Below, piece after piece: positions 45,642 to 53,876 of a stretch of DNA of 64,000 bases; within the stretch, counting starts at the first letter, position 1, and each line of letters starts with the position of its first letter. The position numbers and the translations under genes were made by a program. Origin of the DNA: Tolypothrix sp. PCC 7910 (GTDB lineage Bacteria > Cyanobacteriota > Cyanobacteriia > Cyanobacteriales > Nostocaceae). Under the pieces are notes generated by a model. That model saw only the letters and a program-made list of their open reading frames with translations, was not told where the DNA came from and ran no database searches. Location: positions 6,325,501 to 6,389,500 of the forward strand of contig NZ_CP050440.1 of the NCBI RefSeq assembly GCF_011769525.1, in the 5' to 3' direction.

Positions 45642-47762
45642 ATGAAGCGTCGGACTTTTTTACAACGGATTGGTTCAACTCTCGCAGTTTTGGGTATAAC
45701 TGAAGCTGAGTGGTTGAACTGGGGAAATCGCTATTACCAAGCGTTAGCGCAACCTAGTGTGCGTAAGTTGGCATTATTGGTTGGCATTAATCAATACTCC
45801 CAAAATCCTGTTCTGAGTGGGTGTTTGACTGATGTTGAACTGCAAAAAGAACTGCTGATGCATCGCTTTGGCTTCCCCGCAGCCAATATCCTCACGTTAA
45901 CGGAAGAACAGGCTAACCGAGAATTTATCGAAGCGGCTTTTTTAGAACATCTGGGTAAGCAAGCGAGAACAGGTGATGTTGTGGTATTTCACTTTAGCGG
46001 CTACGGTACTCGCATCAATGTAGAAGCCGATCAAGTGCAAAATGCTCTCATCGCAGTTAATACACAAAATAGTCAAAATAGCAATTATTTATTAGAAGAA
46101 ACTTTATTATTATTGTTGCGATCGCTCCCTACTGATCGGGTCACTGCGGTATTAGATACTAGCTACTATGCGCCAAATAGTGCTGGTTTACCAGGATTAA
46201 GAGTGCGTTCCCGTCCTGAAGTAGATAGTCAGCTAGCAACTGCAGAACTGGAATTTCTTAAACAGCTGAAAACGCAAAATTCTTTCACTAAGGGAGAAGT
46301 TACCCCACCCTTGCTATTGTCCGCCACAGGAGATTCTAAGCAAGCAGCGCGGGAAGTTTTGCTATCAGGTTTTAGCGCTGGGTTATTTACCTACGCTTTG
46401 ACGCAATATTTATGGGAAGTTACACCAACTAAGACAATTCAAGTCAGCCTTTCCCAAGTAGAAACTGCAATGCGTAAGCTGGGTAGCAAGCAGCAGCCAG
46501 CTTTAGCAAGTAGTAAGAAAAATCCCCAAGCGGCTTTAATTGCGGATAATTTTGCCCCTGATACCTCAGTAGGGGGTGAAGGTGCAATTACAGCCATAGA
46601 AGAAGATGGCAAAACCGTGAGTTTATGGTTAGCGGGATTACCACCCCAAGTATTGGAAAACTACAGTATTAACTCCCGATTTAGCTTAGTTACCGGGGAA
46701 CCGCTAATATTGCGATCGCGTACTGGATTAACAGCCAAAGCACAACTTTCCGCTGCTAATCCTACTAATCCTTTACAGGTAGGGCAATTGGTACAAGAAT
46801 CCGTGCGCGTTTTACCCCGCAATATTAGTTTAATTGTCGCTTTAGATACAGCACTAGAAAGAATTGAACGAGTAGATGCTACCAGCGCCTTTTCTTCAGT
46901 CGCCCATGTTTCGGCTGTTGTGGCGGGAGAACAACCAGCTGATTATCTATTTGGCAAACTGTCACCAACACCTACACGCTACAGTTTATTTTCTCTCAGT
47001 GGCGAAGCCATACCCAACATTGCTGGCGAACCTGGAGAAGCGGTAAAAATCGCAGTGCAAAGGGTAGCACCGAAATTACCCACCTTGTTAGCGGCCAAAT
47101 TATGGCGACTTACCGAAAATGAAGGTTCTTCCCGGTTAGCTATCAAAGCCAGCCTCGAGATTGTTAATACTTTATCGCCGCGTGTGATTATGCAACGGGA
47201 AACCATGCGGACGCTGGGTAATGAAACAGCAACCAGCAAATCACCCAGCACAGGGATTGTACCTATTGGTAGTAAATTGCAATATCGCTTACAAAATTTA
47301 GGCGATCGCGCCGTATATTTTATCTTGCTGGGATTAAAGAATAACAGAAGTGCGATCGCATTTTATCCCTGGCAAACATCTTCAGAACCCAACAGTTCCC
47401 CAAGCAAACCCTTGGTGAAGCAATTAGTTATAGCCCCAGGTGAAACATTTACCTTACCACAAAGCGCGGCGGCGGCTGAATGGGTAATTCCAGGCCCAGC
47501 TTATGAATGCGAACATCAACTAATTTTTAGCACCAGTCCCTTCAATGAAACCCTAACTACTTTGGAAACTGCTAAAAATCAGACGACAGATCAACAACCC
47601 ATTGGCCCATTATTAAATCCCTTAGAAGTTGCTCAAGCTTTACTACTAGATTTACATAATGCTAGTCCTGTAAAAGCAGAAATTAACAGTACTGCTGCTG
47701 ACTCTTATGTATTAGATGTTAATAATTGGGCAACTCTCAGCTTTAATTTTCAAGTTGCTTAG
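45642..47762 (+). CDS. Caspase-like (metacaspase p20) protein with Tyr/Ser in place of His/Cys
   Basis: 706 residues. The N-terminus MKRRTFLQRIGSTLAVLGI has a Tat-like RR motif. The p20 domain is at about 40-300: KLALLVGINQY, then GDVVVFHFSGYGTR, where canonical enzymes have HFSGHG, and VLDTSYYAPNS, where they have DSCHSG. So the catalytic His is Tyr121 and the Cys is Ser174. The rest, about 310-700, is beta-rich without a recognised family. Pseudo-variants of this YS type are known among cyanobacterial metacaspase homologues from published surveys. A scaffold or regulatory role is more likely than proteolysis. Confidence 0.85.
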   Translation: MKRRTFLQRIGSTLAVLGITEAEWLNWGNRYYQALAQPSVRKLALLVGINQYSQNPVLSGCLTDVELQKELLMHRFGFPAANILTLTEEQANREFIEAAFLEHLGKQARTGDVVVFHFSGYGTRINVEADQVQNALIAVNTQNSQNSNYLLEETLLLLLRSLPTDRVTAVLDTSYYAPNSAGLPGLRVRSRPEVDSQLATAELEFLKQLKTQNSFTKGEVTPPLLLSATGDSKQAAREVLLSGFSAGLFTYALTQYLWEVTPTKTIQVSLSQVETAMRKLGSKQQPALASSKKNPQAALIADNFAPDTSVGGEGAITAIEEDGKTVSLWLAGLPPQVLENYSINSRFSLVTGEPLILRSRTGLTAKAQLSAANPTNPLQVGQLVQESVRVLPRNISLIVALDTALERIERVDATSAFSSVAHVSAVVAGEQPADYLFGKLSPTPTRYSLFSLSGEAIPNIAGEPGEAVKIAVQRVAPKLPTLLAAKLWRLTENEGSSRLAIKASLEIVNTLSPRVIMQRETMRTLGNETATSKSPSTGIVPIGSKLQYRLQNLGDRAVYFILLGLKNNRSAIAFYPWQTSSEPNSSPSKPLVKQLVIAPGETFTLPQSAAAAEWVIPGPAYECEHQLIFSTSPFNETLTTLETAKNQTTDQQPIGPLLNPLEVAQALLLDLHNASPVKAEINSTAADSYVLDVNNWATLSFNFQVA

Positions 47763-47925
47763 AACATCTGGCATTAATTTTTAAGCTGTTCTAATTCATT
47801 CTTAATCACAAATTTAATATAAAAAAATTGGCAGTTTGGTAGACAAATGGGTAGGGACAAGGCACTGCCTTGCCCTCTAGAATATTTATTGATATCTCGC
47901 AAACATTATTTGATTTGGTATTATA

Positions 47926-48435
47926 TTATCTTGCTGCATTGGTATTATCAACAGCCAAAAAGAAGTGAACATAATTAGGATAAATATCCATAAAATAACT
48001 ATGCTCCACGTATATCCCCCCGCCAAGTTCTAAAAATTTGATTAATGGCTCATAAGGTTCAGGAAGCTCATTTTTGGAAACTGCATCAATTTCCTTGAGA
48101 CGGCACCAAGATAAATAATTATATAATCCTTGAATAACATAACTTCTACCACGCCAAGGTCGTATCCGGTTGCTATTTTTTAAATCTTCCAACCATTGCA
48201 CTATAAAACATGGAAGTTCGATATCAGGGCGAATTTGGATAGCAAGATTTTGAAAAATATGCCTTTGCTCACTTTGCAAAAATTTTGCCCATTGTCTAAC
48301 TCGCGACAGAAATTCTACCATTAATTCTGTTAGTCTTTCGTCTTTTTCTCCCATACCCAGCCTATCCCATTGAATAGCCTGAAGCCTTACAAAAGCACTA
48401 TTCAAATCTTCTGATGCGGGAAAATTACTAGGCAT
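47926..48435 (-). CDS. Hypothetical protein, 169 aa
   Basis: The start is placed at ATG 48433-48435 (MPSNFPASEDLNSAF); a TTG four codons upstream is possible. The protein is soluble and helical, with many Trp (WDRLGMGEKDERL, VRQWAKFL, IVQWLEDL, YLSWCRLKEID). The end VHFFLAVDNTNAAR is unremarkable. No domain recognised. It lies 110 bases from the PaO-type oxygenase gene on the same strand, so cotranscription is possible. Confidence 0.6.
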   Translation of the reverse strand: MPSNFPASEDLNSAFVRLQAIQWDRLGMGEKDERLTELMVEFLSRVRQWAKFLQSEQRHIFQNLAIQIRPDIELPCFIVQWLEDLKNSNRIRPWRGRSYVIQGLYNYLSWCRLKEIDAVSKNELPEPYEPLIKFLELGGGIYVEHSYFMDIYPNYVHFFLAVDNTNAAR

Positions 48436-48545
48436 AAGAATATTCAAATACTGATTAGTAAATAATTAAGCGAAAAAGGTAAAGGGAAAAGGCAGATAAA
48501 AACCTTTCACCCTTACCTTTTAACCTTTCCGCCAAACTATTATTT

Positions 48546-49982
48546 CTATCGCTGGCGTTCAGGTAAATTTCTCAGCGGGACTTCCCTACCTTCGTAAAAT
48601 CTTCTCTCCAACTTGCCTAAACCAAACCATATTCCGCCACCAAACAAAGTAGCAACGCTAGATATAGCAACAGTCATCGCAGAAACTTCACCCTGAATCA
48701 ACATGATTAAAGGCAATAAACCCCAAATCAACGCTGTGACTACAGCTAATCCCATCCGCAACCGTTGTAGGTTTTTCAAAGCAGTGCTGCAACTAGCGCA
48801 GTGTTTTGTATGAGAATGGTATCTATCGAGTAAAACTTCCTTGGGTAGTGGTGGTGCTAAACTCTCTCCAGGGAAAGATTCAGCACTATATTGATTCACC
48901 CAGGAACGCAACTGCGAGACAAAACTATCGGCTGTGGTTGGCAAATAGAATGCTTTATTAAAGTTAGCGCTACCACCACGCTTTTCTAAATACCGTTCTT
49001 GATAATGCAGGAAAATCTGGTCATCTTCTAGCACACCATTTTGACCAATGTGTGAGTACCAACGGGGAGTTAGCTTGAGGAATATTCCTGGTAATTTGGA
49101 AGAGAACTTAAAAGGAAAACGGGCAAATAGGCGACATTCTCCCTTACGAATCGGAGTTGCATACACTACTGTAACTGTCCTGCCAAACTTTTTGGAAGTC
49201 AAGTCATGCCACATTAATCCCGGCGCAATAAAAGTAGTATCTTGTCGCCCTAAAGTTCCTTTGCGTGGCCCTTCTTCCCAAGTACCTTTAAATCCCCACT
49301 TCCCAGATTCTACAACTTCTAATTCCACCGCAGACACGTTAGCCCGGTTACCGACAGTGCGGTGGTGGGTGTAAGGGATGTGGCTGGAGTCGAGGACGTT
49401 TTCCATCAACGTTAAGGCATCATAAGGTATGTCTCGAAAAGTATTTAGACATACCCAGCCATCAGCGTCTTCTTCTAAAACATCGACAATAGGAACCTTT
49501 GTCTGTGGTGCATTCTCAGCTTTACCAGGATAAACAAATAAAAGTCCTTGACGCACTGTGGTAGGTAGTGAAGTAGCACAAGCACGTTGAGATACTTCAG
49601 CCTTTCCTCCTGCTTTTTGTTGGGGAATTACCTCACACTTACCAGTTCCCGAAAAAGCCCAGCCATGATACGGACATTCTATCCAGCCGTGTTCATTAAT
49701 TCTGCCTTCAGAAAGTGGTGCTAAACGATGCGGACATTGATCTTCAAACGCCCGCCAAGTATTTTCATTGTTATCCCACCACAACACTAAATCTCGTTCT
49801 AGCAAAGTAAAGCGAGTTAGCTGAGATTTATCTAAATCTTCAATGTAAGCGACAGGATACCAAACTTCCTGCCAGTCAAAGCGATTGGGATCGAGTCCAC
49901 CAGCAGTCAGGTTTTGTGATACTTCGGGTTGAGAAATTATGTTGAGAGAATTTTCCTCTGAGTGTAAAACACTTTGAGACAT
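48546..49982 (-). CDS. Rieske 2Fe-2S oxygenase of the pheophorbide a oxygenase (PaO) family
   Basis: 478 residues. The Rieske cluster ligands are Cys83-x-His85 (CPHRLAP) and Cys103-x2-His106 (CPYHGW). Mononuclear iron motif ENVLDSSHIPYTHHRTVG supplies Asp and two His. The C-terminus has HCASCSTAL, the CxxC thiol pair that marks PaO/TIC55/PTC52 relatives, followed by two hydrophobic helices (about 410-455) that anchor it to a membrane. Plant members act on chlorophyll catabolites; the cyanobacterial substrate is not established. Needs ferredoxin-type electron supply. Upstream of the 47926 gene on the same strand. Confidence 0.88.
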   Translation of the reverse strand: MSQSVLHSEENSLNIISQPEVSQNLTAGGLDPNRFDWQEVWYPVAYIEDLDKSQLTRFTLLERDLVLWWDNNENTWRAFEDQCPHRLAPLSEGRINEHGWIECPYHGWAFSGTGKCEVIPQQKAGGKAEVSQRACATSLPTTVRQGLLFVYPGKAENAPQTKVPIVDVLEEDADGWVCLNTFRDIPYDALTLMENVLDSSHIPYTHHRTVGNRANVSAVELEVVESGKWGFKGTWEEGPRKGTLGRQDTTFIAPGLMWHDLTSKKFGRTVTVVYATPIRKGECRLFARFPFKFSSKLPGIFLKLTPRWYSHIGQNGVLEDDQIFLHYQERYLEKRGGSANFNKAFYLPTTADSFVSQLRSWVNQYSAESFPGESLAPPLPKEVLLDRYHSHTKHCASCSTALKNLQRLRMGLAVVTALIWGLLPLIMLIQGEVSAMTVAISSVATLFGGGIWFGLGKLERRFYEGREVPLRNLPERQR

Positions 49983-50289
49983 GGTGGAACCTGGCAGAAA
50001 ATAAGGGTATATGGGGAGTAAGGATACTGAAACTAGGTGTTTGTTGACTGTTGACGGTTAACTGTCAACGAAATTCCATATCGCTATACCCTTACACCCC
50101 TTTTTAGTCAACAAAGATTTGTCTATCTAAAAGAAATGTAACAATTTTTCAACGATAATGGAGCGCCAGAGTAGAGAAATCAACCAATGGTGTGAAGATT
50201 AAAGTTAGTAGTCAAAACTTGAATGATAGATTTTGCAGCAATATAGTGCTGACTATGAAACTTTGTATTCAATTCCAGTGCGATCGCTC
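49983..50289. other. Divergent intergenic region
   Basis: About 300 bases. GTTGAC and GTCAAC flank GGTTAACT near 50045-50070, giving a short inverted repeat. A TTG-initiated frame entering the next small gene begins here but I start that gene later. No other feature recognised. Confidence 0.4.
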
Positions 50290-50424
50290 ATGATAAATAT
50301 TTTGATGTTGGATGACTTGCAACTGAATTTATCTAGTAATTGGCAGGAATGGGTAACTGTCTTCGGATACTTAGGTTTAACAGCCGTTGTGATCTGGGGT
50401 GTGTTTACCGCACAGAAGAAATAA
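50290..50424 (+). CDS. Single-helix small membrane protein
   Basis: 44 residues from ATG 50290 (alternative ATG at 50305 gives 39). A hydrophilic start MINILMLDDLQLNLSSNWQE is followed by one transmembrane helix (about 22-40: VTVFGYLGLTAVVIWGVFTA) and a QKK end. The size and layout resemble the many one-helix thylakoid subunits of cyanobacteria, but I do not recognise a specific one. It converges with the 50428 gene with a three-base gap. Confidence 0.5.
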   Translation: MINILMLDDLQLNLSSNWQEWVTVFGYLGLTAVVIWGVFTAQKK

Positions 50425-50427
50425 AAA

Positions 50428-50721
50428 CTACTTCTTGAAGAAATTGCATATCAGATTACCAGGGTCTTGAGGCGCAAATGGCAAGATTTCTCCATCCTGT
50501 AAAATTTTAACTTGAGCGCGGCAGTTATAAACTGCCATAGGCTGTTTCACTCCATCCACACTAATGGTTGCTCTGTATTCCCAGTAATTTTTAGCGCTTC
50601 GTTGAATACTGAGAACGCAAATTTGATGTCCGTTGTAATTTCTGCATACAGACGCAGCTGCGGGAAAGGCTATTGACAAAGAAAGTATCAATACCGCCAA
50701 AAGAGTTATGGATCTGCTCAT
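50428..50721 (-). CDS. Small secreted Cys-containing protein, unknown function
   Basis: 97 residues. A clear signal peptide (MSRSITLLAVLILSLSIAFPAAAS, cleavage after AAA/S) leaves a mature domain of about 73 residues with four Cys (VCRNYNGHQICVLSI, YNCRAQ, NLICNF), probably forming two disulfides. It is probably periplasmic or extracellular. No family recognised. The ATG is well placed. Confidence 0.65.
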   Translation of the reverse strand: MSRSITLLAVLILSLSIAFPAAASVCRNYNGHQICVLSIQRSAKNYWEYRATISVDGVKQPMAVYNCRAQVKILQDGEILPFAPQDPGNLICNFFKK

Positions 50722-50884
50722 GCTGATCTCAAATGTTATTTGCGGGCAATCATATCACTTAGCCAATACTTCACTAAAAAGTCTTGAGATTAAACAAAGC
50801 ATATGTTGGGAAACTATGAGAATTCACGGTAAATTTTGTATCACTAGTAACATATTTTGCTTTTTATTGTAATTAACGCATTGC

Positions 50885-50890
50885 TATAAT
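50885..50890 (+). promoter_or_regulatory. Consensus -10 element (TATAAT) of a small transcript
   Basis: TATAAT at 50885-50890 with a weak TTTTTAT -35 about 17 bases upstream. It fits a transcript that would end at the strong terminator 50964-50990. Confidence 0.4.
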
Positions 50891-50917
50891 GCAATTATTG
50901 AATATAAGGGTGTTAAT

Positions 50918-50974
50918 ATGACCCTAAAAAATGCGATCCTCGTGAGTGGGAATAAAGATGAACGCCCCCGGTAA
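50918..50974 (+). CDS. Possible 18-aa peptide inside the small transcript
   Basis: ATG to TAA encoding MTLKNAILVSGNKDERPR, with AAGGGTG eight bases upstream as a possible SD. The stop codon lies inside the 5' arm of the terminator hairpin. Peptide and RNA functions cannot be separated from sequence alone. Confidence 0.25.
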   Translation: MTLKNAILVSGNKDERPR

Positions 50975-50990
50975 TTACCGGGGGCTTTTT
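50964..50990 (+). terminator. Strong Rho-independent terminator
   Basis: GCCCCCGGTAATTACCGGGGGC is a perfect 22-base palindrome (50964-50985; written here as arms GCCCCCGGT and ACCGGGGGC around AATT), followed by TTTTT at 50986-50990. Very stable stem with a U tract on the plus strand. Confidence 0.85.
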
Positions 50991-51024
50991 GTTTGCTGAT
51001 GCAAAAGCACTACATTGAAAGAGA

Positions 51025-51823
51025 TTAAGCTTTAAACGTCAATATGGGACTCAACTGTGCGACTACATCCACCATATCCGCCTCTACCTGCACATCAATC
51101 ACAGACTGAATAGGTTTGTAAGCGGCTGGTGCTTCTTCAATTCGGCGTTCTTCTGGTTCCTAGTCCGCCATCGCGTACCAATCCATCATCGGGAACCAAT
51201 TCTGCCGGCGCAAGTTTCCAGTTACCATTCATAAAGCCATCCAAGAAAATGCGATCGCACTCTTGGGATAGCTGCTGTAAATCAGACTTAACTACACTCC
51301 CCGTAGCGTTATCTAGCATCACATCCAACCAACCGGGAACGCCATACTGGAATAATGCACGCATTGCATGAGCAGTCATGGTGACATCGCGAGTTCCAAA
51401 AAAGTAATCGCCTTTCATGCGTTCTACAAATAAATCGCGTTTTTTGAGGAATTCATCGATTGTCAAATCAGCAACATGGAGGCGCATCCCACAATTAATG
51501 TCAGAACCAACAGCACCAGGAATAACTTGATCAACAGTTTCCACCACCGAACCAATAGCAACGCCAGCATCGCCAGGATGAAAATCAGGGGTAGCACAAG
51601 CACGACAGACACATCCACCTGCAGGATGGCGTACGTTAGCGAGATTTGCTAATTGTTTGAGTGCTTTAGCTTCCACAGGAAAGCCTTCCGGTAACAGAAC
51701 CTCTGCTGCTGGGGTATCAGGAGAATTAGCAAGCCGAACAGAATATATGCGATTGCTATAAGTAACATCTAAACCTTGTCGTCCTAAAGCACGCAAGAGA
51801 CGTTGAAGATTTTTTGGCTGCAT
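51025..51823 (-). pseudogene. rtcB: rtcB RNA ligase gene with internal deletion and frameshift
   Basis: The 5' part (51137-51823, 228 codons) matches the N-terminal half of RtcB: TPDFHPGDAGVAIGSVV and GSDINCGMRL with the conserved metal-binding Cys. It stops soon after VRDGGLGT, where full-length RtcB continues with GGGNHF and its His ligands. The frame then reads RRTPN and TAA. In another frame, bases 51025 to about 51151 encode the RtcB end EERRIEEAPAAYKPIQSVI, then VAQLSPILTFKA and stop. So the central catalytic part (about half of a normal 400-480-residue protein) is missing and the junction is out of frame. RtcB seals RNA 2',3'-cyclic phosphate ends; this copy should be inactive. Confidence 0.85.
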
Positions 51824-52391
51824 GAAAAATTCACGGGAGTCTTGAAAAAGACTCTTGAGATTGAAGAGATTAAGAGACTGGGGTTCAGCAGCCGCGTCTC
51901 AAGTGTAGTAGGAGGATTTTTCCCAGGCTTTGGGGAAAACTATATTTTAATTCTTACTATATTCGAGAGTCAATATTTGTGGATGGGTTAAAGCTTCAGC
52001 GCTGAACAATAGCACTCTTGCTTTCTCAGCCTCCTTAACTTATCCGAACCGGATTGTATGCCTTACTGCTTCTAGCCTGTGAGTGTGTGCGTGTGGTGGT
52101 AATGCAACCATAAGAGCGCGCGATGTCTGACGACAAGCCACTGCGTGTCTACGCTCACCAATGCCCTCATCTTTCGATATCCAACTTTAGTTGGAGACAG
52201 TTTGATTGAGATCCATCTTTTGGTAATCCAAACTTTCTGCCGATGGCTTTCCTTGGGCAGATTTCCTACTATGAACACATGAAGCGAAACGAAAAGCGCA
52301 GCGAAAATAACCAAGATAAAACAAATTATAACCTGGTTAATACAAGCTGCTAAATCTTAAAACATTACACAATTAACAAGGAAGAAAAGTC
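51824..52391. other. Upstream region of the peptide array
   Basis: About 570 bases, including a TTTTCCC/GGGAAAA stem near 51918-51939 and degenerate repeat text around 52110-52160. A lone AACCTGG half-site at 52330-52336 matches the 5' arm of the hairpins downstream. The promoter for the peptide genes is presumably in 52250-52370, not assignable. No gene recognised. Confidence 0.45.
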
Positions 52392-52649
52392 ATGTCTAAC
52401 GAAATCAAAAACATCGCTGCTGTTGAACTTTCTGAAGATGAATTAGATAACGTTGCTGGTGGTTTTGGAATTATTCTCGGTGGTGGTCAAACCCTAGGAC
52501 TGACTACTGGCAGCACCTTTGAACAAAAGAATCTCGCAGTTGGTCAACAAACATTTGCAGGCCCAGGTGGTGCAGGTACCACAACCTTAGTTAACGCTCA
52601 AGAAATCTTCAGCAATGCTGGTCAAGGCTTATTCGTAGGTAACGCTTAG
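52392..52649 (+). CDS. Double-glycine-leader peptide precursor, unit 1 (core type A)
   Basis: 85 residues. The leader MSNEIKNIAAVELSEDEL...NVAGG ends in the double glycine that C39-peptidase ABC transporters cut; ELSEDELDNVAGG is the classic form in cyanobacterial bacteriocin-like precursors. The core, about 61 residues, is FGIILGGGQTLGLTTGSTFE in its first third and has no Cys. It ends GLFVGNA. It is probably a secreted peptide, and toxin, signal or matrix roles are all possible. The first of five tandem copies; SD AAGGAAGAAAAGTC precedes the ATG. Confidence 0.85.
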   Translation: MSNEIKNIAAVELSEDELDNVAGGFGIILGGGQTLGLTTGSTFEQKNLAVGQQTFAGPGGAGTTTLVNAQEIFSNAGQGLFVGNA

Positions 52650-52656
52650 AATTAAC

Positions 52657-52699
52657 AACCTGGTTTGGTCACAACTAGATATTTAATCAATACCAGGTT
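52657..52699 (+). promoter_or_regulatory. Intergenic hairpin 1 of the peptide array
   Basis: AACCTGGT (52657-52664) pairs with ACCAGGTT (52692-52699) around a 27-base loop. The closing inner pair is T-A here and in unit 5, but C-G in units 2-4. Confidence 0.7.
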
Positions 52700-52760
52700 A
52701 TCTCTTCTACATCACATTCGTAAACACACATTAACTCATTAAATTGCAAGGAATAAAGTC

Positions 52761-53021
52761 ATGTCTCACGAAATCAAAAATATCGCTGCTATTGAACTTT
52801 CTGAAGATGAACTAGATAACGTTGCTGGTGGTTTTGGTGGAATTGTGATTGGTGGCGGTCAAAATCTTGATTTATTTACCAACAGCAGCTTCCAACAAAA
52901 AAATCTCGCAGTTGGTCAACAAACAATTGCAGGCCCAGGTGGTGCAGGTACAACCACATTGGTTAACGCTCAAGAAATCTTCAGCAATGCTGGTCAAGGG
53001 CTGTTCGTAGGTAACGCTTAG
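52761..53021 (+). CDS. Double-glycine-leader peptide precursor, unit 2 (core type B)
   Basis: 86 residues. Leader MSHEIKNIAAIELSEDEL with NVAGG. Core type B starts FGGIVIGGGQNLDLFTNSSF and shares the conserved second half (QKNLAVGQQT, AGPGGAGTTTLVNAQEIF, GLFVGNA) with all copies. It differs from unit 3 at a single residue (Ile11 versus Val). No Cys, so no disulfides or lanthionines. SD CAAGGAATAAAGTC. Confidence 0.85.
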   Translation: MSHEIKNIAAIELSEDELDNVAGGFGGIVIGGGQNLDLFTNSSFQQKNLAVGQQTIAGPGGAGTTTLVNAQEIFSNAGQGLFVGNA

Positions 53022-53028
53022 AATTAAC

Positions 53029-53071
53029 AACCTGGCTTGCTTATAATTCAACACTAAATCAACGCCAGGTT
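53029..53071 (+). promoter_or_regulatory. Intergenic hairpin 2 of the peptide array
   Basis: AACCTGGC (53029-53036) pairs with GCCAGGTT (53064-53071). Inner closing pair C-G. Confidence 0.7.
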
Positions 53072-53132
53072 ATCTCTTCTACATCACATTGGAAATCACA
53101 CATTAACTCATTAAATTACAAGGAATAAAGTC

Positions 53133-53393
53133 ATGTCTCACGAAATCAAAAATATCGCTGCTGTTGAACTTTCTGAAGATGAACTAGATAACGTTGCTGG
53201 TGGTTTTGGTGGAATTGTGATTGGTGGCGGTCAAAATCTTGATTTATTTACCAACAGTAGCTTCCAACAAAAAAATCTCGCAGTTGGTCAACAAACAATT
53301 GCAGGCCCAGGTGGTGCAGGTACCACAACCTTAGTTAACGCTCAAGAAATCTTCAGCAATGCTGGTCAAGGCTTGTTCGTAGGTAACGCTTAG
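53133..53393 (+). CDS. Double-glycine-leader peptide precursor, unit 3 (core type B)
   Basis: 86 residues, identical to unit 2 apart from Val11 in the leader. Same type B core and same Shine-Dalgarno region. The near-identity of units 2 and 3 suggests the most recent duplication or a conversion event. Confidence 0.85.
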   Translation: MSHEIKNIAAVELSEDELDNVAGGFGGIVIGGGQNLDLFTNSSFQQKNLAVGQQTIAGPGGAGTTTLVNAQEIFSNAGQGLFVGNA

Positions 53394-53400
53394 AATTAAC

Positions 53401-53443
53401 AACCTGGCTTGTTCATAATTCAACACTACATCAACGCCAGGTT
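53401..53443 (+). promoter_or_regulatory. Intergenic hairpin 3 of the peptide array
   Basis: AACCTGGC (53401-53408) pairs with GCCAGGTT (53436-53443). Inner closing pair C-G. Confidence 0.7.
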
Positions 53444-53504
53444 ATCTCTTCTACATCACATTAAAAATCACACATTAACTCATTAAATTGCAAGGAATAA
53501 AGTC

Positions 53505-53765
53505 ATGTCTCACGAAATCAAAAACATCGCTGCTATTGAACTTTGTGAAGATGAATTAGATAACGTTGCTGGTGGTTTTGGTGGAATTGTTCTGGGTGAC
53601 GGTCAAACCCTAGGACTGACTACTGGCAGCACCTTTGAACAAAAGAATCTCGCAGTTGGTCAACAAACATTTGCTGGGCCTCAAGGTGCAGGTACCACAA
53701 CCTTAGTTAACGCTCAAGAAATCTTCAGCAACGCTGGTCAAGGTTTGTTCGTAGGTAACGCTTAG
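53505..53765 (+). CDS. Double-glycine-leader peptide precursor, unit 4 (core type A)
   Basis: 86 residues. The core front FGGIVLGDGQTLGLTTGSTF is type A, like unit 1, while the leader start MSHEIKNIAAIEL is like unit 2. Two single-copy changes: Cys in place of Ser in the leader (ELCEDEL) and Gln in AGPQGAG. A mosaic of the two lineages. Confidence 0.85.
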   Translation: MSHEIKNIAAIELCEDELDNVAGGFGGIVLGDGQTLGLTTGSTFEQKNLAVGQQTFAGPQGAGTTTLVNAQEIFSNAGQGLFVGNA

Positions 53766-53772
53766 AATTAAC

Positions 53773-53815
53773 AACCTGGCTTGGTCATAATTCAACACTA
53801 CATCAACGCCAGGTT
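53773..53815 (+). promoter_or_regulatory. Intergenic hairpin 4 of the peptide array
   Basis: AACCTGGC (53773-53780) pairs with GCCAGGTT (53808-53815). Inner closing pair C-G. Confidence 0.7.
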
Positions 53816-53876
53816 ATCTCTTCTACATCACATTGAAAATCACACACTAACTCATTAAATTACAAGGAATAAAGTC

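Larger units (their letters stand above)
50897..50990 (+). ncRNA. Candidate small transcript of about 94 nt
   Basis: It is defined by the TATAAT at 50885-50890 and the strong GC-rich terminator at 50964-50990, with no plus-strand gene on either side. It could be a noncoding RNA or a tiny mRNA, because an 18-codon frame (50918-50974) lies inside. The interior has no recognised Yfr-type motif. Boundaries are inferred. Confidence 0.4.

Noticed and set aside
52072-52314. 80-codon minus-strand frame upstream of the peptide array
   Set aside because: Composition follows degenerate repeat text, no SD and no recognisable domain.
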